This document shows, piece after piece, positions 45,792 through 55,282 of a DNA stretch of 64,000 nucleotides. The translations under genes were made by a program, and so were the position numbers. The DNA lies in NCBI GenBank assembly GCA_018333635.1, contig JAGXTL010000060.1:1-64000 (forward strand), read 5' to 3'. This DNA comes from Dethiobacter sp. (GTDB lineage: Bacteria; Bacillota; Dethiobacteria; Dethiobacterales; Dethiobacteraceae). Below the pieces are notes generated by a model. The model searched no databases. It worked only from the letters and a program-made list of their open reading frames with translations, and was not told where the DNA came from. Positions within the stretch are counted from its first letter, which is position 1. Each line of letters opens with the position of its first letter.

Positions 45792-45913
45792 CGACCACCC
45801 CGCCCTATCGGGCACCCCTCCAAGGGAGGGGAATTGGGATGTGCGGTTTGAAAGCACAAAGCAGAGGGTTAATTCCCCTCCTGAGGAGGGGTGGCGCAAA
45901 GCGCCGGGGTGAT
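45792..45913. mobile_element. MITE-like GC-rich element, copy 2
   Basis: A second copy in the same orientation, about 90 percent identical to copy 1 by eye, with CGACCACCCCG / CGGGGTGATCG ends (one mismatch). It stops 2 bases before the rsmG stop codon. Sixty bases of AT-rich sequence separate the copies. Confidence 0.75.
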
Positions 45914-45915
45914 CG

Positions 45916-46623
45916 TCAAAGAGGTCTCTTCTCTGGAATCCCTGCTTTGCGCGGATATTTTGCCGGTGTCGTCCTCTCTTTTTTGATTAGGATCAGCAGT
46001 CGCTGACCCATGTTCAGGGGGAGAGTGTAGGGCCAAACAACTTCATCCCGACCACCCAGCTTCATTAGGGCTGTTTGAGCCTCAGCCAACTCTGCAACCC
46101 CATCCGGACCCTTGTAGGCGACAAAATATCCGCCCGGCTCCACAAAGGGCAAGCAAAGTTCACATAAAACGTTTAGCCTGGCAACAGCCCGGGAAACAAC
46201 TAACGGAAATTGCTCACGATAAGTTTGATTACGGCCGAAATCCTCGGCCCGCCCGTGTAAAGCCGTCACCTGCCCAAGCCCCAGCTCTCGGGCTGCTTCC
46301 TGTAAAAAATTCACCCGCTTACGCGATGAATCCAGCAGCGTCAAAGAGAGTTCCGGACAGACAGCCTTCAACGGCAAGCCTGGCAATCCTGCGCCGCTGC
46401 CCACATCAAGGAGAGATCCGCTCAACTTTCTGCGCCAAGTAAGCAGCTCCAAAGAATCAAGAAAATGCTTAATAAAAACTTCCTGCCGCTCAGTTATGTT
46501 TGTCAAATTGATCTTTTCATTGGCGCTAATCAAAAGTTCATAATAGCGCTCAAAGAGAGGGGCTGCCGCAGCAGGCAACTCAATGCCTCTAGCAAGAAGA
46601 TATTCCGCCAGTTTATTCCCCAT
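45916..46623 (-). CDS. rsmG: 16S rRNA (guanine527-N7)-methyltransferase
   Basis: A 235-residue Rossmann methyltransferase: [22 protein letters not shown], the SAM motif [15 protein letters not shown] and VSRAVARLN. It methylates G527 of 16S rRNA; loss gives low-level streptomycin resistance in other bacteria. The start ATG lies inside the mnmG end (11-base overlap). The stop codon touches a repeat element, and the C-terminal tail is long and basic. Confidence 0.96.
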   Translation of the reverse strand: MGNKLAEYLLARGIELPAAAAPLFERYYELLISANEKINLTNITERQEVFIKHFLDSLELLTWRRKLSGSLLDVGSGAGLPGLPLKAVCPELSLTLLDSSRKRVNFLQEAARELGLGQVTALHGRAEDFGRNQTYREQFPLVVSRAVARLNVLCELCLPFVEPGGYFVAYKGPDGVAELAEAQTALMKLGGRDEVVWPYTLPLNMGQRLLILIKKERTTPAKYPRKAGIPEKRPL

Positions 46624-48514
46624 GGCTCAGCTCTCCTTTGCGCCGCCGCTGTTCAAGCCAAACATGCAATACAGCAATATCCGCCGGCGACACGCCAGAG
46701 ATACGGCTGGCTTGACCTAAGGAGCGCGGTCTTATTTTCGCCAGTTTTTCTGCAGCTTCACGTGAGAGGGCCTCCAGCTTGCAATAGGACCCGTCGTCAG
46801 GTAATAGTTTGTTTTCCATCTTCCTGTATCTGTCGATCTGTTGCTGCTGTTTCACTATATAACCTTCATATTTCAGCTGGGTTTCGACTTGCTCCGCTAC
46901 TTCCCGGGATAATTGGCTGGTTTCCTGCAACAAGAACAGCAGCTTTTCGTAAGTTATTTCAGGCCGCCTCAAGAGCTGACTGGCCCATACAGACCCGCTC
47001 AATGGACTGCTGCCCAAGGAAGCTAACATAGTATTTGTCTGGTGATTAGCAGTGATATTAACTTTTGCTAACCGTTCCTTTTCCCGCTCTACAGCTTGAT
47101 ATTTTTGCTCAAAGCGAAGGTAGCGCTCCTGCGAAATCAGGCCAACTCTGTAACCCAGAGGGGTAAGTCTCAAATCGGCATTATCCTGACGCAAAAGTAA
47201 GCGATATTCAGCTCTTGAAGTCATGATCCGATATGGTTCCAGTGTTCCCTTTGTCACCAGGTCATCTATCAGTACGCCGATGTATGCCTCCGAGCGATCT
47301 ATGGTCAATGGTTCCTTGCCCGCAACAAGTAAAGCGGCATTGATGCCGGCCAAAATTCCCTGCGCAGCCGCTTCCTCATAGCCGGAAGAACCGTTAATCT
47401 GCCCAGCGCTAAAGAGTCCGCCTACTTCTTTTGCTTCAAGGGTAAGGCTTAGCTGCAAGGGATTGAGGCAATCATATTCAATTGCATAACCCGGTCTCAT
47501 CATCATCACCCGTTCCAGTCCCGGGATTGTACGCAGTATCTTTAACTGCACATCTTCGGGAAGACTAGTGGACAGGCCCTGGACATAATATTCGGCGGTA
47601 TTCCGTCCTTCAGGCTCCAGAAAAACTTGATGTGATGACCGCTGACCAAAACGAACCACCTTATCCTCAATTGAAGGGCAATACCGTGGACCAACACCTT
47701 TGATTTCACCGCCATAGAGCGGAGAGCGGTGGAGATTTTCCTTGATTATAGCGTGTGTCTCCGCCGTAGTATGAGTCAGCCAACAAGGGAGCTGTTCGGT
47801 TTTTGCCGCCTTTTCCGCAAAAGAAAAATAAAGCGCGTCCTCATCGCCAGGCTGAATGCTTGTCCGGGAAAAATCAATAGTATCTCTGTGAACACGCGGC
47901 GGAGTCCCCGTTTTAAAACGCAGCAATTCCAGGCCCAACTGCTGCAGATTGGCAGATAATCCCTTGCTCGCCTGCTGCCCGTTTGGCCCTCCGGAATACT
48001 GCACATTCCCCAAAATTATGCTGCCGCGCAGATAAGTTCCTGCCGTCAATACTACTGCCCCAGCCTGGTAAGAAGCGCCGTTTTGTGTAATCACGCCGCA
48101 AACCCGGCCCCCTTTGACTTGTAAGCTCTCCACCATTGCTTGCTGCAAGTGCAAATTAGCTGTTTCTTCCAGCACCTGACGCATAGTTTGCTGATAGAGC
48201 CACTTGTCGGCTTGTGCCCGTAACGCATAGACTGCCGGTCCTTTAGCAGTATTTAGCATGCGAATCTGAATTTTTGTTTGATCAATTGTTCTGCCCATTT
48301 GCCCGCCTAAAGCGTCTATTTCTCGAACCAAGTGCCCCTTGGCAGGCCCGCCGATAGCTGGGTTGCATGGCATAAGAGCTACCGCATCCAGGTTGATGGT
48401 CAAAAGCAATGTATTGCAGCCCATTCGGGCAGCAGCTAAAGCTGCTTCACAGCCGGCATGGCCTGCTCCAATAACAATAACGTCATACTCTCCAGCCAAA
48501 TAAATCATCATCAT
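46613..48514 (-). CDS. mnmG: tRNA uridine-5-carboxymethylaminomethyl modification enzyme MnmG
   Basis: A 633-residue FAD enzyme: [44 protein letters not shown], and a C-terminal helical domain with [18 protein letters not shown] and [19 protein letters not shown]. It works with MnmE to modify U34 of several tRNAs. Three ATGs in a row open the gene; the third (48508) is best spaced from GGAG. The order mnmE-mnmG-rsmG is the usual one left of the origin. Confidence 0.97.
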   Translation of the reverse strand: MMMIYLAGEYDVIVIGAGHAGCEAALAAARMGCNTLLLTINLDAVALMPCNPAIGGPAKGHLVREIDALGGQMGRTIDQTKIQIRMLNTAKGPAVYALRAQADKWLYQQTMRQVLEETANLHLQQAMVESLQVKGGRVCGVITQNGASYQAGAVVLTAGTYLRGSIILGNVQYSGGPNGQQASKGLSANLQQLGLELLRFKTGTPPRVHRDTIDFSRTSIQPGDEDALYFSFAEKAAKTEQLPCWLTHTTAETHAIIKENLHRSPLYGGEIKGVGPRYCPSIEDKVVRFGQRSSHQVFLEPEGRNTAEYYVQGLSTSLPEDVQLKILRTIPGLERVMMMRPGYAIEYDCLNPLQLSLTLEAKEVGGLFSAGQINGSSGYEEAAAQGILAGINAALLVAGKEPLTIDRSEAYIGVLIDDLVTKGTLEPYRIMTSRAEYRLLLRQDNADLRLTPLGYRVGLISQERYLRFEQKYQAVEREKERLAKVNITANHQTNTMLASLGSSPLSGSVWASQLLRRPEITYEKLLFLLQETSQLSREVAEQVETQLKYEGYIVKQQQQIDRYRKMENKLLPDDGSYCKLEALSREAAEKLAKIRPRSLGQASRISGVSPADIAVLHVWLEQRRRKGELSHGE

Positions 48515-48529
48515 TCACTCCAGCCCAAA

Positions 48530-49915
48530 TTACTTCCCGACACAGAAATTGCGAAATATTTCTTCTGTTAAATCGGCAGCTACCGACTCTCCGGTAATTT
48601 CCCCCAGCGCTTCCACTGCGGTGTGCAAGTCGATGGCGAGCAAATCGGGCGCGTATCCTGCCGCCAAAGCTGCCAACAGTTCCTCCAGGGCTTGGCTGGT
48701 TCGCTTAAGCGCATCCTTATGCCGCGCAGTTGTCACCATGGCAGACTGCGGAACATACACAGACCCCTGAAAAATCAAAGAAATAATCGTCTGCTCCAGC
48801 AACTCCAACCCCTGTCCCTCCAAGAGCGACATCCCCACAAAAGGAAACGGCGGCAGCTCACCGGCAAATTTGCCTGCCAACTCTTGGACATCGGCTACTA
48901 AGTCTGTTTTATTTCCGACAAGAATACAAGGCTTCTCCTGTATTGATGCTAAAATTTCCCTATCTTCCATATCGACTTCCGCAGACAAATCAAGCACATA
49001 CAAAATCAAATCCGCATTCCTCAATGCCTTTTTTGCCCGCTCCACACCAATTTTTTCTGCCTCATCCGCTGTTTCTCTAATGCCTGCGGTATCTACTATA
49101 GTTAATGCCACGCCGCCCAAATTGATGCTTTCCTCCAAAACATCACGGGTAGTACCAGGCACGGCAGTTACAATAGCACGTTGTTCACCTAACAAGGCAT
49201 TTAAAAGTGAGCTTTTGCCTACATTTGGCCTACCGATTATCGCGGTGCGCACTCCTTCCCGCATAATCCGCCCCTGATCAGCCGTCTGTAATAATGTTTC
49301 CGTTTCTGCCAGAGCTGCTGTTATGCCGCTGCGCAATTCCTGCAGCGCCAAATCCTCCACATCATGATGTTCCGGAAAATCAATAGCTGCCTCCAGGTGG
49401 GAGAGCAACCTCAAAAGCGACTGACGGACTGCCCTCACTTGTTTTGAAAGGCGGCCCTGCAGCTGTGCCAAGCTCAGCTCCATAGCCTGCTCTGTTTTGG
49501 CTCGAATAATCTGGATAACGGCCTCTGCTTGCGCCAAATCAATCCGGCCATTGAGAAAAGCCCGCTGGGTAAACTCGCCCGGCTGCGCCAGCCGTGCTCC
49601 TGCTGCTAAAACCAATTCCAATATCTTAGCCAGCGGCATGATTCCACCGTGGCAGTTAATTTCCACCACATCTTCCCGGGTATAGGTATGCGGTGCCTGC
49701 ATAAAAGCAACAAGCGCCTCATCAACTGCGCGCCCGTCTGCGGGATTAACTACATGGCCATAATAGAGCCGGTGTGATTTTGGTTTAAGCACTTGCCGGC
49801 TGAAGCGAAAGAGAGACAGCCCAATGGCGTAAGCTGCAGAGCCGCTGATCCGGACGATGCCGATACCGCCTTCTCCGGGAGGTGTGGCAACAGCAGCTAT
49901 GGTCTCTTCTGACAC
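48530..49915 (-). CDS. mnmE: tRNA modification GTPase MnmE
   Basis: A 461-residue protein with the N-terminal tetrahydrofolate-binding domain (TIAAVATPPGEGGIGIVRISG), a helical domain, an inserted G domain (GRPNVGKSSLLNALLG, DTAGIRET, NKTD) and the catalytic C-terminal cysteine in NFCVGK. It activates the wobble-uridine modification done by MnmG. It lies 15 bases upstream of mnmG. A terminator for jag precedes it. Confidence 0.97.
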   Translation of the reverse strand: MSEETIAAVATPPGEGGIGIVRISGSAAYAIGLSLFRFSRQVLKPKSHRLYYGHVVNPADGRAVDEALVAFMQAPHTYTREDVVEINCHGGIMPLAKILELVLAAGARLAQPGEFTQRAFLNGRIDLAQAEAVIQIIRAKTEQAMELSLAQLQGRLSKQVRAVRQSLLRLLSHLEAAIDFPEHHDVEDLALQELRSGITAALAETETLLQTADQGRIMREGVRTAIIGRPNVGKSSLLNALLGEQRAIVTAVPGTTRDVLEESINLGGVALTIVDTAGIRETADEAEKIGVERAKKALRNADLILYVLDLSAEVDMEDREILASIQEKPCILVGNKTDLVADVQELAGKFAGELPPFPFVGMSLLEGQGLELLEQTIISLIFQGSVYVPQSAMVTTARHKDALKRTSQALEELLAALAAGYAPDLLAIDLHTAVEALGEITGESVAADLTEEIFRNFCVGK

Positions 49916-49928
49916 AAAACCACCTCTT

Positions 49929-49960
49929 AAAAAAACCGCTGCCTCAGGCCGCGGTTTTTA
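49929..49960 (-). terminator. Terminator after jag
   Basis: Minus strand stem AACCGC...GCGGTT with inner GCCTGAGGC pairing, followed by TTTTTTT. It closes the rpmH-to-jag operon. Confidence 0.85.
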
Positions 49961-49999
49961 TGTTTTTTAGAGCATAGGAAACTTTCATGCTTCTTTTTC

Positions 50000-50623
50000 T
50001 TATTTTTTAGGCGCTATCACTACTTTACGGAAAGGTTCTTCTCCCTGGCTAAAGGTGGAAACGGCTGCGTTATCCTGCAATGCGGTATGGATAATCCGCC
50101 TTTCTTGTGCCGTCATAGGCTCGAGCACCACTTCCTGGCAGTAACGCGCCGCCTTTTTGGCCAGATTCAAAGCCAGCGTTCGCAGTGTTTCCTCACGCTT
50201 TAACCGATAATCTTCCACATCGAGCACTATACGGCAATCATCCCCGGGGAAACGGCGATGATACGCCACATTGAGGAGATATTGCAACGCATTAAGCGTC
50301 TGTCCGCGTTTACCAATTAGTATCCCCATTTTACTGCCACTAACATTTATTTTTAAAATATCTTCTTCCCTTTTCGTGTCCACATCGCCGCTAATATTCA
50401 TATGCTGCATAATTCCTGCCAAAAAATCACTCATATGTTTATCCGGTGTTACTATTTCAGAAACACGCACTTTAGCATATTTAGAGCCAAAAAGGCCAAA
50501 AAGGCCGCTGCTTGCCTCGGCTATAACCTCTACTGATACATCCTCCCGCGGAAGATTTAATGCTGCTAATGCTTTTTGGGTTGCTTCTTCAACCGTCTTC
50601 CCCGCAGCTTCCATCATTCTCAT
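50000..50623 (-). CDS. jag: RNA-binding protein Jag/KhpB
   Basis: A 207-residue protein: Jag N-terminal domain (KTVEEATQKALAALNLPREDVSVEVIAE...GLFGLFGSKYAKV), KH domain with LIGKRGQTLNALQYL and C-terminal R3H domain with ERRIIHTAL. Known in streptococci as KhpB, an RNA chaperone tied to elongation of the cell wall. Its ATG overlaps the yidC stop (ATGA). Confidence 0.95.
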   Translation of the reverse strand: MRMMEAAGKTVEEATQKALAALNLPREDVSVEVIAEASSGLFGLFGSKYAKVRVSEIVTPDKHMSDFLAGIMQHMNISGDVDTKREEDILKINVSGSKMGILIGKRGQTLNALQYLLNVAYHRRFPGDDCRIVLDVEDYRLKREETLRTLALNLAKKAARYCQEVVLEPMTAQERRIIHTALQDNAAVSTFSQGEEPFRKVVIAPKK

Positions 50624-51291
50624 TTTTCAGTCACCGCTCCCTTCGCTGGCTGTCTGTTAATCAGAAGATGATGGACAATGGATAGCACGTTATTAACTAC
50701 CCAGTAAAGAACAAGTCCGGCGGGAAACTGAAGACTAAAATACAAGAGCATTATCGGCATAAAAATCAGCAAAGCTTGTTGGGACTTGTCGGTCATCATC
50801 ATTTTCTGCTGAATAAATGTAGTTATTCCTGAGAGAGCAACAAGAAAATAATAGCCCAGCGCTGCTAATGAGAAAGCCAGCCCCGCAGCCTGCAAGTCGT
50901 TAACGGAAAGTCGCATATCAATACCTAACAAGATAAAATTCTGCACTTCCAGCGGAGGTTCTCTCAAAACATTAAACATGGCCCAAAGAATAGGCATCTG
51001 TATCAAAAGGGGCAGACAGCCCGCTGCAGGATTAACCTTATGCTTCTTCCATAACTCCATAGTTTCTGCATTCAGTTTTTCCTTATCGTTTTTATATTTC
51101 TCCTGCAATTTTTTGATTTCCGGTTGTAGTTCTTGCACTGCTTTTGCGGAAGCCAACTGCTTGTTCGTCAGTGGCCACGTAACGAGCCTTACTAAAAGTG
51201 TCAGAAGCACAATTGCTAACGCATAATTTCCAGTAAAACGATCAAAAGTTAACAAGATCTGATTTAAAATATCTCCTATGGCGGTTATCAT
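50620..51291 (-). CDS. yidC: Membrane protein insertase YidC/Oxa1
   Basis: A 223-residue short-form insertase with five helices and the conserved LPLLIQMPILWAMFNVLRE and FPAGLVLYWVVNN segments. The helix-1 region carries the conserved arginine in LLVRLVTWPL. No lipoprotein cysteine is seen at the N-terminus, so it is the form without a cleaved signal. ATG 51291 with GAGGGGG is preferred over the TTG before it. Confidence 0.95.
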   Translation of the reverse strand: MITAIGDILNQILLTFDRFTGNYALAIVLLTLLVRLVTWPLTNKQLASAKAVQELQPEIKKLQEKYKNDKEKLNAETMELWKKHKVNPAAGCLPLLIQMPILWAMFNVLREPPLEVQNFILLGIDMRLSVNDLQAAGLAFSLAALGYYFLVALSGITTFIQQKMMMTDKSQQALLIFMPIMLLYFSLQFPAGLVLYWVVNNVLSIVHHLLINRQPAKGAVTEK

Positions 51292-51314
51292 CAAATATCC
51301 CCCTCTAAGTCAAT

Positions 51315-51524
51315 TCATTCTACCGGGTCGTAACCGCCGGGATGGAACGGATGGCAACGACATATTCTTTTGAGTCCCCTCCACGTTCCGCTAATAGCTC
51401 CATATCGCTCCAAGGCCTCCAGCGCATATTGGGAACAGGTCGGATAAAAACGGCAACTCGTTCTTTTTAACGGAGAAATAAACTTCCTATAAAGGCAAAC
51501 AAAAAAGATCAGACAGTATTTCAC
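51315..51524 (-). CDS. yidD: Membrane protein insertion efficiency factor YidD
   Basis: A 69-residue protein with the YidD signature [31 protein letters not shown] and ...[17 protein letters not shown] small peripheral membrane protein that assists YidC. GTG 51524 follows AGGTGATG and is 7 bases after the rnpA stop. Confidence 0.97.
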   Translation of the reverse strand: MKYCLIFFVCLYRKFISPLKRTSCRFYPTCSQYALEALERYGAISGTWRGLKRICRCHPFHPGGYDPVE

Positions 51525-51531
51525 TATATCA

Positions 51532-51900
51532 TCACCTTTTATTCTCAGCCTGGGTTTTTCCTGAAATAACTTTAAAAAGGCCGCCCCTTTTTAATACACG
51601 TTCCATCTCGGTGGCGGCCTGCGTAAAATCAAATGTTGCTGCCGGTGCTCTGGCGATAAAGACCAAATCATAGCCCTTGGTCAGCTCACTTGCATAATAA
51701 CGGTATGCTTCTTTTAAAAGTCTTTTAATACGATTGCGTATCACGGCATTGCCGTTCTTTTTGCTGACGACAAACCCGGCCCGATTTTCAATCTGACCAT
51801 TCTCAGCTCTATACAACACAAGCCACCGGGTTGCTACAGACGCGCCGCATGCAAAAACTTGCCGGTATTCACAATTTTTCGTTAATCGTCCTTTTTTCAT
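51532..51900 (-). CDS. rnpA: Ribonuclease P protein component
   Basis: A 122-residue basic protein: the conserved [26 protein letters not shown] helix (here [28 protein letters not shown]) and [11 protein letters not shown]. It binds the RNase P RNA and matures tRNA 5' ends. It starts 33 bases after rpmH; the ribosome site is weak, as often seen when rnpA is translated from the rpmH message. Confidence 0.96.
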   Translation of the reverse strand: MKKGRLTKNCEYRQVFACGASVATRWLVLYRAENGQIENRAGFVVSKKNGNAVIRNRIKRLLKEAYRYYASELTKGYDLVFIARAPAATFDFTQAATEMERVLKRGGLFKVISGKTQAENKR

Positions 51901-51933
51901 CTACTCAATCTCGCTTTCAAACTTTTCTGAAAG

Positions 51934-52068
51934 CTATGCAGACAACTTCTTGCGTCCTTTTGCCCTTCTTCTTTTTATCACTAACCGCCCTGCCGCTGTG
52001 GACATGCGACTAAGAAAACCGTGAATCCGTTTTCTTTTTCTTACTTTTGGTTGATATGTCCGTTTCAA
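51934..52068 (-). CDS. rpmH: 50S ribosomal protein L34
   Basis: A 44-residue, highly basic protein starting at TTG 52068: [21 protein letters not shown], then [22 protein letters not shown]. Every conserved L34 position is present. AGGAGGTG lies just upstream and a consensus promoter 60 bases further. It heads the operon to jag. Confidence 0.97.
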   Translation of the reverse strand: MKRTYQPKVRKRKRIHGFLSRMSTAAGRLVIKRRRAKGRKKLSA

Positions 52069-52127
52069 TTCCCTACACCTCCTGCCTTAAAAACTCACCT
52101 TTTGCTTTCGTTGCCTATTTCAAACAG

Positions 52128-52156
52128 ATTATAACTTTTTCAATACTTAATGTCAA
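52128..52156 (-). promoter_or_regulatory. Consensus promoter of rpmH
   Basis: Minus strand TTGACA (52156-52151), a 17-base spacer and TATAAT (52133-52128): a perfect sigma-A promoter, about 60 bases before the rpmH start. Confidence 0.92.
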
Positions 52157-52216
52157 TATCTGCTCATCAAGAGAAAGCCTTATGTTGCTTGCTCTGTTGC
52201 TTGCTTTGTCGTCGCT

Positions 52217-52505
52217 TTATCCACAATCGCTATTGCAGCTTGCAGCAGATTTTGTTAAGATGGTGTTGGTTTTACTTTCATATTTTTCTACATAGCGGAG
52301 TTTATTGTGAAATTTTTTTCAGGAGAAGCCTTGTTTGTTCAACTTGTGTATAAGTTTATAGTTAATCATAACTCAAAGCGCTTGCCAAACCGGTTCATCT
52401 TTTTATTCACAATTTTTGTGGATAAGTTTAAAATTTTGTGGACAACTTTGTTTTTCCCCTATAATAATGAATTTAACCATTAAATTATCTAGTTTTTTTG
52501 CATTA
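52217..52505. other. oriC: oriC, part 1 (rpmH-dnaA region)
   Basis: DnaA boxes by consensus TTATNCACA: 52217-52225 (plus), 52345-52353 (minus, TTATACACA), 52403-52411 (plus, TTATTCACA), 52417-52425 (minus, TTATCCACA) and the near-match 52437-52445 (minus, TTGTCCACA). An AT-rich stretch follows at about 52450-52505. Together with the boxes after dnaA this gives a bipartite origin like that of Bacillus. Confidence 0.88.
52436..52465 (+). promoter_or_regulatory. Probable dnaA promoter overlapped by a DnaA box
   Basis: TTGTGG (52436-52441), an 18-base spacer and TATAAT (52460-52465). The DnaA box at 52437-52445 covers the -35, which suggests that DnaA represses its own gene. Confidence 0.65.
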
Positions 52506-52514
52506 CGTTTGTAG

Positions 52515-52534
52515 GGGGGATTCCCCCTTACTCT
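52515..52534. repeat. GGGGGATTCCCCC hairpin motif, copy 2 (dnaA leader)
   Basis: The same palindrome as at 33016, followed by TTACTCT, here in the predicted dnaA leader about 30 bases before the start codon. Confidence 0.55.
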
Positions 52535-52565
52535 TGTCTTAACATAGTTTTTAGGAGGTTCGCCC

Positions 52566-53930
52566 ATGGAACAGGAACTGCTGGAAATTTGGCAGGCCAC
52601 CCTCAACAAGATTGAAAAAAAAATGACCAAGCCCAGTTTTGAAACTTGGTTAAAGACCACTCGTCCTGTCTCGCTTACTGATGACACCTTAGTAATCAGT
52701 GTTCCTAATGATTTCACGCGCGACTGGTTACAAGACCGTTATGCCGGTCTGATCGGTGACGCATTAAAAGATGTTTCAAATAAAAATTACCAAGTTCACT
52801 TCACAACACCACGGATCAACGAAAATGAAAGTTTTGATACATCTTCCCAAGATGTCTCTTTACACCGTCTGCAAAACAGCGAAAAGAAAATCTTTAATGC
52901 TTCTTCTTGGCTTAATCCAAAATATACGTTCGACACCTTTGTAATCGGTCTTAGCAATCGTTTTGCTCATGCTGCTTCCTTGGCTGTTTCTGAAGCGCCG
53001 TCTAGAGCATATAACCCTCTTTTTATTTATGGGGGCGTAGGACTTGGTAAAACGCATCTAATGCATGCCATCGGGCATCATGTCCTGGAAAGTACACCTT
53101 CTTATCGAGTTCTCTATATTTCCTCAGAAAAATTCACTAATGAATTTATTAATTCCATCAGAGACAATAAAACTGTCGATTTCCGGAATAAATACAGAAA
53201 TATTGATGTTTTACTCATAGATGATATTCAATTCTTAGCAGGGAAAGAACAAACGCAGGAGGAATTTTTCCATACTTTTAATTCCTTACATGAAAACAAT
53301 AAGCAAATTATTATTTCCAGTGACAGACCTCCCAAAGAAATTCCTACGTTGGAAGATCGTCTTCGTTCACGTTTTGAATGGGGCTTAATTACGGATATTC
53401 AATCCCCCGATTTAGAGACGAGGATTGCTATTTTAAGAAAAAAATCTTTCTCGGAGAAAATAAGCGTTGATGATGACGTTATGCTCTACATCGCCAATAA
53501 TATTGTAACAAATATTCGAGAACTAGAAGGCGCTTTTATCCGTGTTATTGCCTATTCTTCTCTGACTAATAAAAAAATCGATCTATCTTTAACAGAGGAA
53601 GCTCTTAAAGTTATTCTATCTAAACCTGATAAGCCAAAATTTATTACTATCGAAAAAATTCAACAAGAAACGGCTAAACATTTTTCATTGAAAATCGAAG
53701 AGTTAAAAGCAAAAAAAAGAACGCAAAATGTAGCTTTGCCTCGTCAAATAGCCATGTATCTTTCTCGTGAATTAACAGATTCTTCACTGCCAAAAATAGG
53801 TGAGGAGTTTGGCGGGCGAGACCACACGACAGTAATGCATGCTCATAAAAAAATCAATACGGATCTGCGCGATAATCGTAAATTAAAAACATCCATCGAA
53901 CAAATCATCGAGAAAATCAACAAGTGTTGA
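52566..53930 (+). CDS. dnaA: Chromosomal replication initiator DnaA
   Basis: A 454-residue initiator: N-terminal domain I ([31 protein letters not shown]), a short linker, AAA+ domain with Walker [15 protein letters not shown] and Walker [15 protein letters not shown], and the domain IV signature [15 protein letters not shown]. It melts the origin and loads the helicase. AGGAGG precedes the ATG. The coding sequence is clearly AT-rich relative to most genes of the window. It is flanked on both sides by DnaA boxes. Confidence 0.98.
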   Translation: MEQELLEIWQATLNKIEKKMTKPSFETWLKTTRPVSLTDDTLVISVPNDFTRDWLQDRYAGLIGDALKDVSNKNYQVHFTTPRINENESFDTSSQDVSLHRLQNSEKKIFNASSWLNPKYTFDTFVIGLSNRFAHAASLAVSEAPSRAYNPLFIYGGVGLGKTHLMHAIGHHVLESTPSYRVLYISSEKFTNEFINSIRDNKTVDFRNKYRNIDVLLIDDIQFLAGKEQTQEEFFHTFNSLHENNKQIIISSDRPPKEIPTLEDRLRSRFEWGLITDIQSPDLETRIAILRKKSFSEKISVDDDVMLYIANNIVTNIRELEGAFIRVIAYSSLTNKKIDLSLTEEALKVILSKPDKPKFITIEKIQQETAKHFSLKIEELKAKKRTQNVALPRQIAMYLSRELTDSSLPKIGEEFGGRDHTTVMHAHKKINTDLRDNRKLKTSIEQIIEKINKC

Positions 53931-53935
53931 TAAAT

Positions 53936-54098
53936 TGTGGATAAACTAATAAAAAAACACTCGTTCATTATTTTATAAACTTGGCTTTTAAGAAAGCAGT
54001 GCAAACCGTGGAAAAAAGATTTTTTTATCCACTGCTTTATCCTCAAGAAAAAACTTAAACAGCGCCTCTTTTTTTCTGCTTTATCCACAGTATCCACA
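53936..54098. other. oriC: oriC, part 2 (dnaA-dnaN region)
   Basis: DnaA boxes at 53936-53944 (minus, perfect TTATCCACA), 54025-54033 (plus, one mismatch), 54081-54089 (plus, perfect) and 54090-54098 (GTATCCACA). The surrounding 230 bases are AT-rich with runs of A and T, suitable for unwinding. Confidence 0.85.
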
Positions 54099-54159
54099 CG
54101 CCCTACTACTTTTACTACTATTTTTTAAAATATCTTAAGTCTTGGAGGTAAAGATAATC

Positions 54160-55263
54160 ATGCGTTTGTTTATTCCTCGCTCTCTCTTAGCGGAACAATT
54201 GCAAATTGTAGCTAAGGCAGTTCCAAGCAAAAGCAATCTCTCAATGCTGGAAGGAATTCTTTTCACGTGCGATGGAAACAGTATGACTCTTTCTGCCACC
54301 AATTTAGAATTAGGAATAAGTTCGACGTTTGCAATAGAGCAGCAGGAAGTGGGTAAAGTGATCCTGCCGTCAAAAATAGTGGATATAATGCGTAAGCTGC
54401 CGGGAGAGACTGTGCAATTAACGATTAATCCAGAAAATTATCTTACTGAGGTTGTCAGTGGGCAATCTGAATTCCAGTTATATGGTTTTAATCCGGAAGA
54501 ATATCCTTCTTCTCCACAGATTTCTGCGCAAACAGTCGAATTCAGTTTTAATGTAAAAGTGGCTGATTTTCGCAGAGCATTAAGACAAACATTGTTTTGC
54601 GTCTCTAATGATGAGCGAAAACCGGCTTTTAACGGTTTATTGTTTTCACTCCAGGAAGAAAGATTAACATTGTCTGCTTCAGATACCTTTAGACTGGCTA
54701 CGACAAACTGTCGGGTAAATAAAGCTGTTAACGCCGGCAAATTTCTGGTTCCTGCAAAAAATTTGCAAGAAGTACTGCGCATTTTTACTGAAGAAGAAGA
54801 AACTATTCATGTTCTTGTGTCACAAAACCAAATATTATTAAGTTGCAGAAACAAGAGAATTACTTCCCGTTTGCTGGAAGAAAATTTTCCTGATGTGGAA
54901 AGAGTAATTCCTCAGGAGTTTACTGGAAGAGTTTCTTTTGATTGTTTAAAATTTATGCAGGCTGTTGAAAGATCCTCGCTTTTGTCAGAAGCTGCCAGTA
55001 ATGTAGTACGGTTTTTCATCAGTAAAGATTGCTTGGTAATGAGAACGTCTTCTAAATATGGAAAAACCCAAGAGAAGGTTTCGGCGGAACTAGAGGGCGA
55101 AGATATGGAAATTTCTTTAAATTCTCGTTTTATTCTTGAAATGCTGAAAATTTCTGAAGGAGAAAAGTGCATGATCGAGCTTACAGGTCCTAATAAGCCT
55201 TGTATATTCAGGGATTCCCTCCATGATGATTACCTTTATCTTGTTTTGCCGATTAAAATCTGA
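54160..55263 (+). CDS. dnaN: DNA polymerase III beta clamp
   Basis: A 367-residue sliding clamp of three similar domains, with the N-terminal MRLFIPRSLLAEQLQIVAKAVPSKSNLSMLEGIL, ERKPAFNGLLFSL in the middle and the tail DDYLYLVLPIKI. ATG 54160 is used because GGAGG lies upstream and the clamp sequence begins there. recF follows after 19 bases without the S4-domain gene (rlbA/yaaA) that often lies between them. Confidence 0.97.
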   Translation: MRLFIPRSLLAEQLQIVAKAVPSKSNLSMLEGILFTCDGNSMTLSATNLELGISSTFAIEQQEVGKVILPSKIVDIMRKLPGETVQLTINPENYLTEVVSGQSEFQLYGFNPEEYPSSPQISAQTVEFSFNVKVADFRRALRQTLFCVSNDERKPAFNGLLFSLQEERLTLSASDTFRLATTNCRVNKAVNAGKFLVPAKNLQEVLRIFTEEEETIHVLVSQNQILLSCRNKRITSRLLEENFPDVERVIPQEFTGRVSFDCLKFMQAVERSSLLSEAASNVVRFFISKDCLVMRTSSKYGKTQEKVSAELEGEDMEISLNSRFILEMLKISEGEKCMIELTGPNKPCIFRDSLHDDYLYLVLPIKI

Positions 55264-55282
55264 ACTGTGTAAGGAGAATCCT

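Noticed and set aside
45508-46006. Open frames across the GC-rich repeats
   Set aside because: Their translations are Gly/Arg/Pro-rich products of the repeat sequence, lack ribosome sites, and run antisense into rsmG or noc leader.
46899-46912. Second Noc-site-like palindrome in mnmG (ACTTCCCGGGATAA)
   Set aside because: Only 11 of 14 positions match; other CCCGGG hexamers in the window match even less.
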